A stretch of DNA of 47,603 nucleotides, from assembly GCF_001039355.2 (NCBI RefSeq), contig NW_019775314.1:131384-178986 (forward strand). Reading direction: 5' to 3'. Under the pieces are notes generated by a model. The model was not told the DNA's origin, searched no databases, and saw only the letters and a list, made by a program, of their open reading frames with translations. Shown piece by piece: positions 34,839-47,362 of this stretch; the first letter of the stretch is position 1, and the number at the start of each line of letters is the position of its first letter. Origin of the DNA: Lingula anatina (lineage: Eukaryota > Brachiopoda > Lingulata > Lingulida > Lingulidae). The translations under genes were made by a program, and so were the position numbers.

Positions 34839-36480
34839 GTGAGTAGCAACCGGCCTGCACATATTTTTTCTACATCATTATTTGTGGTGTCATTCAAGGT
34901 TATTGTCGTAAACAAAACAAGTCACAATTCTTGTATGGGTTTTGCTAATTATAATTAAGATCGCAAATGAAATAATTATAAATAAATCAATAAGTCCGGA
35001 GGAGGACCGAAGGAGGAGGATTATTTTGGCGACAGCAATAAAAGTGAAGGAATATGGGTATGCATGAACATGATTTGAGATGAAACTCGGCTTTTATGAG
35101 CAATAGCGTCACCAGCAAAAGATAGCAGCTTTATTTTTTTCAGTGTCTCCCTGGCATTTCCCAGGTGTAGAGTGCTACGACAAATGTTCCGCATGTTCAT
35201 AATCATTTGTTCCCTGAGAATTAATTTATGAATACTTTTCCTGCTTATTTCAGTAAGAAAAGTTACAGATGTATTGTTTGTGATATTGATCATAATTGTC
35301 GTCGTCTGTCGGAAGTGATTTTGCAATACCTTTGATCTGACTACTTCGTCATTGAGAGAAACATCAGTCTTTGGGGGGGGGGGGGGGCGGGGGCGCAAAG
35401 TGAGTCATGTGACCCTCTTGCTTGGAAGTTAACACCTTTAATATCTTCTCTACCCCTAAAAATACAGCATAAAAAGCAAAACGAGACAATCAAGAGTAAG
35501 TTTCATTTCTGTGCGCTACTTGTCCCAGTTAAATATAGATTTTGGTCTGTTTTTATTTGCTTAGAAAAAAGATCTAAGCCCCTGACTTAATTAAACAAAA
35601 CCCTGGACCCACCTACCGGTATGTTCTAGGCCTTGGTATCAACACATGACTTACGTCTTCGAGTCCCATAGATTATAATCACAAAAAAAATCCAGGTTTA
35701 GAACTTGGCCTGACTATGTAAATAAAACCAGACCTATTTTATGACCACAAATGTAAAGATAAACAAGATGGGTGAGTTAAAAAAGCCGTTAAGGTGCGAC
35801 GAAGGAGTGTTTTATCCTTTCCAATTTTCTAAAAATAAAACCGACTTTTCATAAAATTAGACTTATAAATACCAGTTGAGATTGAATCAGCAAGACATCG
35901 CTTTTATCACTCCGTGACAAGGGTGACAACTACAACGCAAAATGAATGCGGGATTTTCTAGTTTTCCTAGTACCTATCCAAATGACACCCGTGAAGAATA
36001 AAAACACATAATACATTAAAGTACATTTGCGGTTAACGCCCCTTTGATAAAATAAACAAAACAAGACAAAACAAAACCAAACCAAAAAGAACACCATTGG
36101 GTTTGAATAAGGTTCGGCGGATTGTTCTCTAGTACAGTTGATTATTTTGCGTTTGCAGGAAAAAAAATATACGGCTAGGAAGGGATGTGTTGACAGTTGC
36201 AATTAATGTTGATTATTCACAGTTCTTTAAGTACTTTCTTGGGTGACTGGGTCCAAGGTACACGCGACCTAAGGACAGCGGCCTACCAAGGGGAATCTTC
36301 ACAAAAATGTATTTACTTTATTTTGGAATATAAGCCCCAAGTTTTGGTCTGCTTCCATTTGGGATTATCCCCGAAGACATAGCTGCAAAGCCCAGTGATC
36401 CCTGAACCATATCAATAGTCAAAGCCAGAATCGACATTTAGTCCAGGAATAATGCCTTTTTCTGAGGCTTAGTCAATTAA

Positions 36481-36545
36481 AGTCCACTTTTTTTGTCAGA
36501 AAAAAGACGCCCCCCCCCCCTTGAAATTGCTGGATTCAGACCTTG
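36481..36545 (-). mobile_element. Partial relative of miniature element 3
   Basis: Read on the minus strand it gives tccagcaatttcaagggggg and then a T-rich stretch with aaaaagtggactt, in the same order as the left half of 14787-14953. The terminal caggcccgtag end is degraded. Confidence 0.6.
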
Positions 36546-36809
36546 TTTGCCTATCACATGGGCAAGGGCACGGACTCTAACGAACTGTCGGGTCATGATA
36601 TATATCAATACACGCAATGCTAATTCGAGAGTTGTTTTATGCTCCGCTTCACAGGGGGTCATGTAAGTTTAAACTCATATACTTATAATTGCTTGGATTT
36701 ACTTTATGAATCGATTTATATGCGGGCGCAGGTTGTTAAAAGTACATATTTGTTAAAAACAATATAAGATATGAGATAATTTTCAAATATATCATTAAAT
36801 TGGCATGAA

Positions 36810-36840
<31 letters not shown>

Positions 36841-38220
36841 GTGTGTGTGTGTGTGCTCGTATGTGTGTGCGTGTTTGGTTGTTTGCTGCGTGTTTGCACA
36901 TGTTTGCGGGCTTATTAATAGCACATGTAGGCCTATATTCAAACGTATATGTCAGATAGGGACAGAGTAGAAACACTGCGACATTGGTGGTCGAATTAAC
37001 AATGGTTTTCAGATCAATCAATGCGGATAGAGATCAAGGAAGTGATGGTTAAGCTATACAAACATACTGCTAAGGTCAAAACGCTGCTTGAAAGCGCGAT
37101 TCTTGGTCTAAATTCAGAAATGGAGGTGCTGCTTTCTGTCTTTAAAATGCCAAACGATTCGAATATCTCATTAAGTTCATCATTTGCGTAGTTTTACCTA
37201 ATGTGATGATTACTGACGGTAACAGTACGAAATGAACACTTAATCGGTGTACATGTTAGAAATGTCATTGTAAGCATAGGAGACCTCGGAATTCCCAAGC
37301 GTTGTTCATCTGCATATTGACTTATTAAAAGGGGTGCGCCTACAACAGCGATATGTGGGTTGGCAAGACTGGCTAGGGGGTTTGCTCCTCCACTTGAAAA
37401 TATAAGTATATTTACATGAACATGTAATTTTTTTAACTAAATAAAAAAATAAGTATATTTTACTGAGGAAAGCACAAAGATTGCCAAAAGGTGGACAAGA
37501 CAAATAGGCACGTGACGTGTCCCTCCCTTGGATTTGGAGATACCCCTGCCTCCTTGAACCCAGCCAAATATAATATAGTGTAACGAAAGAAATTGGAGAA
37601 GATCAAGCAAATATATACCCCCATGTCCTACATATTATGGCGAAACTGCCCTCCTCTACGGTACTGCATTTGCGAATCGAAGCAATTTTTTTCTATCCCC
37701 CCCCCGTATTACCAAATGAGATATTGCAATAAATGCAAAGGCTTAGACCAGTTGTCGTGAGTTTTATCCCCTGAGGTGATTATCCACCAAGGAACAAGCC
37801 GTCATCGTCTACCGCTCAACTTAAATACTATTAAATAGTTGTTAATCTACTGAGATTATCTTAGCATGAAATTAAATTACTCTGCATAATTTTTCAAATA
37901 TTAAAGGAGTTTTTAACGTTGGGTTTAATGAAGGGCTGCGTTTCGCCTTAATCATGAGGTTATCTCACGGCCATGGTAACGTTAAGCATTTTGCACTGAA
38001 GACGCAGGTCTGAATCTCCATAGTATTTATAGCGTGTCTTTGTAATGAAGTAATTTAAATGTTGAAGTTATCAGGGCCACGGAGTTCGCTATCTCACTCG
38101 TTATCACTTTAAGTCATTTCATTTGCATTCGTTTCACCGGGTTGTGTGCTTTACAACGTTAAATGCTCAGTTTATATAAAGTCGTACAATGTATTAACAT
38201 ATCCGTAAAAATCTATCAGT

Positions 38221-38238
38221 CGCCCTGGTAGAGGGTAG
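38221..38238. mobile_element. Lone terminal repeat of miniature element 1
   Basis: cgccctggtagagggtag matches the right end of element 1. No partner end is visible nearby, so it is a fragment or a chance match. Confidence 0.4.
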
Positions 38239-38587
38239 TATTAACATACGTGTACACATTTTTACTAAGTTTCACTGTTTACCTGCTTACAAAGTGAAAT
38301 AACCAATGTTTACTGTCGTTGGTGTTCATAAACTCATCTTTATTGACACCATGGACATAATAACGAATATTATGTTCAAGTTGATACTGATGTCAAAAGC
38401 AAAATGTTATGGTAAAACATTGCCCTCGATTACATCACATTGCACTAAAAGCGTGGGCTTATCGTAAGCTCAATCTTAAGAAGTTCATTTTGAGATTTGA
38501 CTTAATCTTGTACGTGATTTAGCGTGATTTTGTTTGATATTGGACCAAGCAATCAAGGATCTATCACCGTTCAAATTCAAATATCGT

Positions 38588-38777
38588 ACTAGCTGGATCG
38601 ATCCAACCCTGTGGGGATTCTTGCTAAATTGCATTCAGTGTCATCAGCTTAATTGTCAGCTTAATTACCCCCTAGCAGCTCGAGGAGGCGTGACAGACAT
38701 TTACGCCGATAACACTTATTGCACTAAAGGAGAATCTCCCGCATTGATCCAGATTGATCCGGATTGATCCAGCTAGT
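38588..38777. mobile_element. Palindromic miniature element, family 5, copy 2
   Basis: 190 bp. The left end actagctggatcgatcc pairs with the right end ggattgatccagctagt. It shares ggggattcttgctaaattgc with copy 3. The right arm contains three gattgatcc-type units in a row, a local amplification of the arm motif. Confidence 0.75.
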
Positions 38778-39788
38778 TCGACGAGTTTAGCTGAACGCTC
38801 CTTGTGTTTCAAATCAGGCTCAAAACAAACTGCTAAACATAGCCTCTTTTTCACTTCTGTATGTATTTCACCAGACAGAAGCGCGTGGTTAAAATTGTGT
38901 AGACAAACTATTAACCTAAATAAAAAAGAGAAAAAATAATGAGTGTCTTTAACCTTTTAATGTCGCTCCTTAAATAGTTCCCCATGACATAAACGTTTAT
39001 AGTAATGACAGCGGAGATGGGGTAATGTCCATCAATTTCACATTAGCGTGTCTCGTTTTAACCAGTGATATACCTGTCGGGTTTCTCTTGGGTAAAGACG
39101 GGGGAGTTTTTCCCGGACTAGATCGTAAGCTTTGGTGTAGAATTTTGGAAAGAGGTGGAGACGCAGTCGCAGCCAGATGATGATGATGATGACTAAGAAA
39201 TAAATTAGAAATTTCTACGGGCAAGGATTCATATAATGCATACACTGGCTCTCTCGAAGTATGGCGTTTGGAATACAATTTCCTGGCCAATTTGGGGGGG
39301 GGGGGGAGGGTGATATGCATTAACGGCGTGTTTCATGCGGCACTCATGTAGTGCATTGCATGAGTATAGACGCCATGGTTGTATAAATGCAAGCAGATCT
39401 AAGAAGACAGATTGAAAATTGCAAGATTTCCGAAAAGAAATGGAATATTGTTATAACTGATGTAGTGTGTATTAAAACGGGTGAACAATATAATAAATGA
39501 GTGTCGCAACCTTGCACACAATTTCTCCCAAAATATGTCTCTCGGCTGATGAAAAAAAAATGTAAAAAATAAAGCAAGATAAAACGCTGTGTTTTTGCAC
39601 GTACTCTTGCGTTTAACCAACCCATTACAATATTTGCATCATCTGTTTTATTACGCCATTAGTAATCTTGTTTTAAGGGCCAGCGGTTATGGCATATCTG
39701 AAAAACGTTTCGGTAACGAAGCATGAAGGTGAACACCTGCAAGCACTACAGAGTGAATTAATGTTTTAATTGGTCCATCAGTGGCGGG

Positions 39789-40003
39789 TAAGGGACCATT
39801 CCCAAACCCTTACGTACTAACTAGGGATCGGTCTATTTCCAAGGGGATTCTCGCTAAATTGCAATCAACTTAAGCGGCTTGGATGTCTGCTTCAGTAAGC
39901 GTGCCAGACACCTAAGCCGCTTAAGCTGAAAGCAATTTAGCTAGGACCCCTTGGAGATAGATCGATCCTGTTAGATCGATCTAGGTATGGGAACTCAGTC
40001 TAA
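39789..40003. mobile_element. Palindromic miniature element, family 5, copy 3
   Basis: 215 bp, strongly self-complementary. The inner arms caacttaagcggctt and aagccgcttaagctg would form a long hairpin, and ggggattctcgctaaattgc pairs with gcaatttagctaggacccc. It is about 1 kb from copy 2. Confidence 0.8.
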
Positions 40004-41199
40004 TAGTATGCAGGATATTATCTCAAGGGCAAATGCAGGCTAGGGGTATTGCTCATCATGTTAGCAGTCTATATACAATATACGGCAATGACAATTTTTT
40101 TTCTATGGAAAATTATCAAACTTTCACATACAGAATTTCATAGTCACACAATTATATTTCTGTACAGCATTTGTGGTACATTCACTGCATAGAGTAGCCT
40201 GCTTTTTAATTTTGTTCCTACCATTATTATGGGTGTTTTAATTTTAGGAAATTATGACTCAAAAATACAGTATCTGTAAAATTCACTATCCCCTCCCCCC
40301 CAATTGAAATGGTCGACTTATTACCGTATGCCATTTTAACTGTTGAAGAAAGATATCAGAGGGACTATGAGGATTCACCTTCACAAGCATAATGAGTGAT
40401 TCCCTTGAGCTACACACTCCTCTTCAAAGCTGACCGGTTTTAACTTCTGTTATAAGCCTTCGTTAACGTGTAATGCGTTAAAGGTTTTCAGAAGTCTTCT
40501 TGCTTTTTTTCAGTGAAATCCCCGCTTTAGTTACAAGATTGCGGAATTGATAATCACTTCCGATTTTGTTAACCCCCCCCCCCCCCCAAAAAAAAAANGG
40601 GGGGGGGGGGGGGGGGAGGGGGAGAGAGGGGTGGCTGTAGCGGTACCCTATTAACGACCAGTGCGCTAACTTACAAGGGCGGGTCCCTAGTTGTCATCAT
40701 TATATGTTCCAAAATCGTCACAAAACACAGTGACATCAGGTATAACATGTGTCGTTTGGTTTGTCCATTCGTCTATTTAAAGTCCCTTCAATAAACAACC
40801 CCACCTTAGCTTGGGGGTTTATGAAGCTGCCCCGTGAAGCGGATAATTTGAATCTTACGACAGGTAATTGGAATGCCGTTTTGTCAAAACGGAAAGAAAG
40901 GCCATTTGTATCTCTCTTGCATCGGCTAATGAAAGCTTATAACACAGGGAGGTGTCCGGGAAAGCCAGCAGCTATCAGATGGTCAGTGGAAAAAAAGACA
41001 TATTCATAACTGACCACTAACAAGAGACTTAAACGAAAGCATTTCCCTGCGCATGGTCATCAAGCAGTTAAACATAGTCTTCGGCTTGTTGACCGTCATT
41101 AAGTCGCTCATTTTAAGCCCAGCACACCACTTATTATACCCTATACAACCCTCTAATCGGACGATGTTTATAACATAGTCTGTATCTTCGGGACTGCCC
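40004..41199. other. Non-coding stretch with a gap-like low-complexity junction
   Basis: At 40573-40615 a C-run, an A-run, one N and a G-run follow one another. This is almost certainly unresolved sequence. The 86-codon open frame at 40749 has no recognisable domain. Confidence 0.5.
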
Positions 41200-41611
41200 C
41201 CACCCTGTTAAGGAATGGAGACTCTAAGTGATAAGCATCCGCGATGACTTGATTGTCCACAGGTGTCCAAGTGTCCACGCCGTTCGGTCACTTGCTGCTA
41301 ACTCCAGGCCGAGAGCTCGGGCCTTACGGAAACATCCGAGGGGTGAACACCGGTCGGTTTGTGCAAGGACCCGGTTTTGGCTCTTAGCTGGTTCGTGGAC
41401 TCCCTAAAACATTTCCGGGAAATTTCGGAGTTTGTTGGATCCAGGGTTTGCAATGGCATTAAATAATGCCAGGCAAGAAGACTGAAATTCTACAGGTGTA
41501 CACGGCCGGTTATTGGGACTGTGCTCTTCGATTAAAATTGTTTCGGTTTTGATGATTTAAGAGCGACAAAGGCAAGAGTGAATGTCGCCTTCAAGTATTA
41601 CAGTTTTATCG
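41200..41611 (+). promoter_or_regulatory. Candidate promoter / 5' exon ending in a donor
   Basis: CpG-richer than its surroundings (cgccgttcgg, gccgagagctcgggcc, caccggtcgg). It ends tttatcg|gtgagt at 41611/41612. An ATG at 41582 is followed by ten codons (MSPSSITVLS) to that donor in phase 0. It could be a first exon with untranslated leader, but no acceptor-exon partner is identified and no TATA box is evident. Confidence 0.3.
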
Positions 41612-44146
41612 GTGAGTTGTCATGTTTCAAAATGATATTTAAGGTTGTTTTGCAGTAGCCAGATTTAATAGAACATTGCTGAGCAGAAATTAGAAATGGA
41701 CTGAGGTTACCGTTGGGAATAAGGAACAACACTATGATACCCTGCATGCTTTATGTTGGGATTTATTGGCAAATTATTCATTTAAGATAGTCATGAATAC
41801 TAGAAAGGGGATACATTTAGAATTTAATTTCATTTTAAATGATTCTATATTGCGTCATCTTCGCCATTACGTTTTATCAAATGTATTTGCTTCATGAGAA
41901 AAGAGAAAAAAAGCTTGATCCTGTTCTATTAACCAACTGTTTCACCCTGGGAAGTAGATTTGTCGCTGATCAGTGACGGTCTATAGGCTTCTTGAGTTGA
42001 TTGACTTTCATATTATCTTGCATTTAGCCACTTTGTGTCGATGCCTGCATCAAACAACGAGAAACGCCCGACATTTACTTTCTCTTAGTGTTAAATTACC
42101 ACAAAGGATTGTATCTAGCTTGACATATCCGGTCGATGATAGACTTTTCCTGAAACAATGCGAAATAGGTATCCAAAAGCCAATGGGTAATATGCGATTA
42201 CTAACGAGTTTGGGGCTGTGAAGATTGGATGCTTAGAAAACACGAACACGAATCTATCTAAAATAATGTAGTTACTTGAAAGCACATAATTTTAAAGTCT
42301 TGGCATAAATATGGCACTTAACTATTTAAACGTAAGATATACTTGAATAAGGTGTCCGTTTGGCTAAATCTAGGACCCAGTGGACTAACAGAAAAAGGAA
42401 GCAGATTTCCAAGAGCAAGCCACTGACTAATGTTCTACCTACTAAACAAAAAACGTTTTTATGACGTTAGCATAACGTTCGTAAGAAATATGTTAGTTTT
42501 AATACAGCTATAAAGACCTACTGTGTTTGGTACAATGTCCAGGCTTTCGGCTTGCTGCCTTCTACGGGGACTCCTTAAAGTTTATATTAAAATAAATAAT
42601 ATTAAAAAACTTTATGGCAACGTTATGGTAAAGTTATAAAACGTTTTGAAATTTCTGGATAGTCGTTTCGTCTGTTTTGATGGCCGGACTTGATTTTAAA
42701 TTTCATCATAATTGCGCATCACCTATAACGTATAGATATACATTGTACATTATTTCTCCCAGCGTTTCTCATTTTAAATGTTTCTTTTTTTTTTTTTAAT
42801 TTCATTTCATCTTTATTTATGTATTCTTTTTGCATTTTTTATGATGAAACATGCTAGCTACTGCTAAAAAAAGGACTTTTGTTTATTCGTCAAGATAAAA
42901 AATCGGTTTAAATATAGCACATGGTTGGCCATAACCATTTCCTAAGTTGTAACAGCACACCGGTAATAAGGCTTATTCTTAGAAAGCTGTGCCGGTCCGG
43001 AAAAGAAAAATTGCATCATCGATGTCTTAGCGGATACTGCCGTTCAGTATTTCTTGCATTCCAGTACTCTAGTTGAAACCAGCAAAGTCGACGTGGAAAA
43101 AAGGGAAAGAGTGAACAGGGTGGTGGGGGGGGGGAGTGTGGTGGGGTGGGGACAGGATCAACCACACGTATGGAGAGAGAGAGAGAGAGAGAAGGGGATA
43201 TTGACATCATTCCAATGGCGCCATTATGTTCTTCATACCTTCCAGTCCCTGCGAGTTACATGTATGGATGTTTTCGTAAAGAATTCACCATTTTCCTTTT
43301 TTCTCGTAAGGGGTTTCTCCATTATGAATAAAATCAGCGGCGTCTTTATCTGATGGGGTTTTGATTTCTGTCTTTTTTTCATGTAATTCCCGTAATGAAC
43401 ATATACATTTTCAATAAAGAAAACTCACCTTCTTACAGTTTTCCACAAAATCCCAATACTGGCGCGACAGATGATTGATTTTAAGCATCAATCGGGGCTG
43501 ATTTTCTCTCGGATAATCCGAGAACGTGAAGCTTAAGATTGGATTTCATTTAAGCGTGTATCATTTTCCAAATTGGAAACCACATCCACGGAGACTCTTT
43601 TGATTGCAATATTGAAAACGGTGTCAACAGATATTATGTTATTTGGGATTTTTACGCGGTAATTGGTCCTTGGGGGATGCGAAGAACGCATACTTCCCGT
43701 TTCGGTGTCGTGTGTTAGGCAAAGTGAAATGGGGTTCAATTTGAAGTTTAATTTTTCACAGTTGAATTACGTATTGATTCTGTCAGTGGAAACTCCCAAC
43801 TGGTGGGGTTGACATTTAGAGCAAAGTGCACACAGCGAAGTCGAGCAAGGGCAATCCACTCGTGTGATACCCGTGCTCTTCAAAGCCTTAAACATAAAGT
43901 TCGTATATTGCATGAAGTAATGAAACCCGTTTCTGTATCTGACTCATGAGTCCGAAGATTGAACGCTATCATTTCCCCAGCGATTTTTAGCTTCTCCTCG
44001 GCGTTTCAGTTATATTGTGCTTGTTTTGGGAAGTGTATATGTCCAACCAGTAACTCTGTCAGATTGTCAGTGTTGTCTATACTTCCGTCTGCAGGTCTAT
44101 TCTCAACTTCATCTTTTCAACGCTAAAATCCCTACATAAGCATCAC

Positions 44147-44197
<51 letters not shown>

Positions 44198-45700
44198 TTT
44201 TAACTTAAAATTCTGGTTTCGCAAGATATTTCCCAGAAACCTTAGCCGCTTTTTATGTTGTTTTCCATTCAATTCTTTTCTCATGACCGAATCAGACCGA
44301 CCAGATAAGAACCACCCAATCAAGCGCGTAATTACATGTACATGTTTGATTGAAGAGCTAAACCTTTAATTAACCTGATTAGTATGAAATGCTAGCTCTG
44401 TTGGGGTCTTGATATGCTTCGAGACCATAAAAAATCTAGGGTCGAAGACTTAATTAAACCCGATGTTAACGTCCCCAAAATAGATACGTAGACTTAATGC
44501 AGCCATTGTTTTAGAATCACGCAAAAACAACACGCCACGGAGATAAGTTGTTGTCGCTGGGTTATTAGAAACAAAACACAGGTTTTATCAATGTGGTATT
44601 GTTTTGGTTCCATATCGTAAAAGGAATGCCATGCGATCTTTTTGGTGTGTGCGCGTGTGTGTTTGGTTCTCTTTAAACTAGAAAACGCTGAAGTTTGCGT
44701 GTCAGCGAATTGATTATGAATAGGATAGAGTTATGCCGTTTGGTTAGCACTGTTAAAAAATGGACAGCGACAGAACCAGCGCGTTTACCACTAATCATAA
44801 TGTTTTCAAATAAATGGATAAATGATGTAATGGGTGAAATTATCAATTAATAAACAAATTAAGAATGGAATAAAGTAAAAAAGAGAGCAAGGAGACATAT
44901 ATTCACAATTTTTACAAACATGCAGCATATTTGGACTTTATCAGTCCTTTCGTTTTAGAAAAAAATATAGCGATCCTCGTCTTCCTTAAACCATGCCCTG
45001 CGCCATGTACACTTTAAATCAAATATGTTCCCAAACCACACTTAACTTGATAAATGGTGTTTGAAGCCATATTAACTTTAACTTGATAAATATACCTCAA
45101 AGAATCGTGCCATTGAATATTGTGGTTTTATCGCTAAGTAAGAACAAGTGTGTCGTCTTGTACTTGTACACAGATCTATATATTATGGTGAAAAACACAG
45201 ACAGATTATTTCCTCCTTAAACCGCCAGTGGTCAATTAATGGTATTTCGTATGTCCACTTGATGTCCATTCCATGGTCAGCTGAGCGTGAGTCATTAACT
45301 AACCAACAGCTTTAGCAAGGTCTTTTGTTAACAAGAAAACAAACATGGTAAGGGAATGCAATTTTTTAGACGGCTAGTGCATTTTGTTTATAAATAAATC
45401 ATTATCAATGTAAACACATAAAAGGAATGTTCCTGCAATGTAAAGTTACAAGAACGTTCTATTGTCATAGTTTATCCATGCATGTCTATAAATAGGCAAT
45501 TGTACCTTTTATAGAAATAATTCATGGACATTTTAAGCCATTAATGCAAATATACGGCCCAGAAAGAAATGTGACCATAGTTAAGCCGTTATTTTACCAG
45601 CCAAATAGTTGTAATAGAGCAATACGAAAATGTACATACAGCTAGGGTCCGATGTCGGTGTCTGGCACGAGACACCCCTTCCCCACCCCCACCCTCCCTC
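41612..45700. other. Non-coding stretch
   Basis: Contains a T-run (42786-42799), GA tract (43169-43192) and (TTA)n tract (44147-44195). Open frames are short and featureless. Nothing else is supported. Confidence 0.5.
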
Positions 45701-45930
45701 GTGATACAGGGTCCGGTTCCCATTAATTTACACAGGTAATCTCCGTCCTAGATTTTGACCTGATTACGGCACGCTACCCCTAACCTGTATGTATCCAATA
45801 GAGGTCGGATTCTCTGTTACACAGATCTACAGTTTGTCAACGTCGGTTTCTAGAAAACGAATATGAGTTAGTAAAAAGATGTAACAAATGTATATACCAG
45901 TTACAAGATATGTATTTGTATGGTACTCTA
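45701..45930. repeat. Paralogue of the element 1/2 host sequence, lacking both insertions
   Basis: gtgatacagggtccggt, then caggta, ccgtcctagatttt, acctgta...aatagagg and ctctgttacac occur in the same order as in the segment copies around 9956-10480 and 15000-15520. The blocks corresponding to miniature elements 1 and 2 are absent: caggta is followed almost directly by the ccgtcctag block. It shows that the host sequence is itself an interspersed repeat. Confidence 0.7.
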
Positions 45931-46392
45931 TACATACTGTAGATGTACATATTTATGTACATTTGCATCAGGTGTTGTTAATACGAAAGGTACATAATAG
46001 GTATGCAACACCAGAATGTCAATAAGGTATCCAATTATTAACGACATTTTGCCACAAACAATAGCCCGTTGAACCAGCCATTCAGTTCAAAATGAAAATA
46101 GACATAACCAACGAATATAACAGATTGAAGCTTAAACTGCAGCCTGTACTATTAGATAAGACAGAAAAACCAATTTACCATGGTCAGCGACAATGACCAA
46201 TTAGAACAGCCCAATAAACTATGACCGTGCTAATGCACAAGGGGATTACAGACACAGTCATGATTTGCATCCATCTTCTTCAGCATTTCCTCAGGGTAAT
46301 TAGTTTAATACGCTTAGGGCACGTAATTGCCGTGGTTGGCTGGTAATTGCCTTTGCTGTCAGTTCGTATGTTCTTTCAATAATAAAAATAAA

Positions 46393-46423
<31 letters not shown>

Positions 46424-47289
46424 CAATCAAAATTGCTTACTATCTATTCCAATCCGTATTGTTATTGCGTCATTTTATAGAAAAATACATATATTTGAGT
46501 ATTTGTGACATTAACAAACACTCAATACTATTTTTATTAGGAACAAAATTGTACAAATCTGGTCTAATTAAGGGATGCATTCCAGTGAGATTGGACGGCC
46601 AACCATTTTATAACGCCACAAAACAATTTCAGACGAAAATTGGTCTGAACTTTTACATTCTAAAGATGTAAATAAAGAATCATTCTGAAACATTAACCAC
46701 GTTTCTCAAATCAAAACAGTCGCAGCATTTCCTTTCATTAATGTTTTAACGTTTAGGCCAATTTTTGGGCTTAAATTTCTTTGTGGAACAGGTCCTTGAA
46801 CTTATAAAAGGTTGGAATATCATCAATGTCTTGAAATGATGCATTTGATTATTTAGAGATCGATCGCATTACGTCTTCATAGACAACTTGCCTCTTCAAT
46901 CGTAACCCCAGACATTGGGTATGGCAATTACTGTCTTCACCCTGATGTTGAGATAAAGAATCCCGTCTTGAATCCACATTAACTTAGTCACCTCGTAATG
47001 ATAAGATGGTAAAATTCTAGAGTTGGGGAAAAAAGGGTGAAGTGTTTCCAACACTTTTAGCTCTGAGAACTGCCATAAGGGTAATTGCATCTGCTGAAAC
47101 AGGGTACGATGTATAAATAATAACAAAATTTTGCATCTTAAAACTGCTGGAATCGATACTCCTTTTAGATCAAATAAAGGCTATAGGACCTGTGTGCATC
47201 AATGTTTTAATGTACATGCATGCGTATTTGAAAGTCTTCTTTCCATGAGAGAGGGAGAGAGATGGTTTAACCCAATGTATGAGTCTACA
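45931..47289. other. Mostly non-coding stretch
   Basis: Includes an (AAT)n tract (46390-46421). A frame open to the stop at 46669 follows a tattag acceptor near 46541 and is followed by aaataaag, which could be a small terminal exon of about 130 nt (...GCIPVRLDGQPFYNATKQF...). The evidence is too thin to call. Confidence 0.35.
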
Positions 47290-47362
47290 ACTTCCGGTTA
47301 CGATCGATCTTCTTACCGCAAGATGACCCATAATACCTTGCGGGAGACAAAATGGCGGCAGC
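47290..47362 (+). promoter_or_regulatory. TATA-less housekeeping-type core promoter (ETS, ZNF143/Staf, YY1)
   Basis: In order: acttccggtt at 47290-47299 (ETS site, reverse orientation), cccataataccttgcgg at 47327-47343 (ZNF143/Staf core, which normally reads CCCANAATNCNNTGCG), and acaaaatggcggcag at 47347-47361 (YY1 site overlapping an ATG at 47352). These three motifs with close spacing are a hallmark of animal TATA-less promoters. The + strand YY1 site suggests rightward transcription, though such promoters are often bidirectional. The ATG at 47352 is followed by a stop after ten codons, so it is either a short upstream frame or is spliced. Confidence 0.55.

Larger units (their letters stand above)
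34839..38587. other. Non-coding stretch, probable intron of the 34.7-kb exon's gene
   Basis: Holds a G-run (35373-35392), a CT then GT tract (36809-36856) and a partial transposon (36481-36545). No further acceptor, open frame and donor combination stood out to me. Confidence 0.4.

Noticed and set aside
35021-35398. 125-codon reverse-strand frame
   Set aside because: Its first residues come from a G-run, with no domain, and codon composition is like the non-coding flanks.
46327-46671. 114-codon open frame ending near an aataaa-like signal
   Set aside because: Crosses an (AAT)n tract (poly-Asn). Only the last 43 codons could be a terminal exon, and no partner exon is visible.
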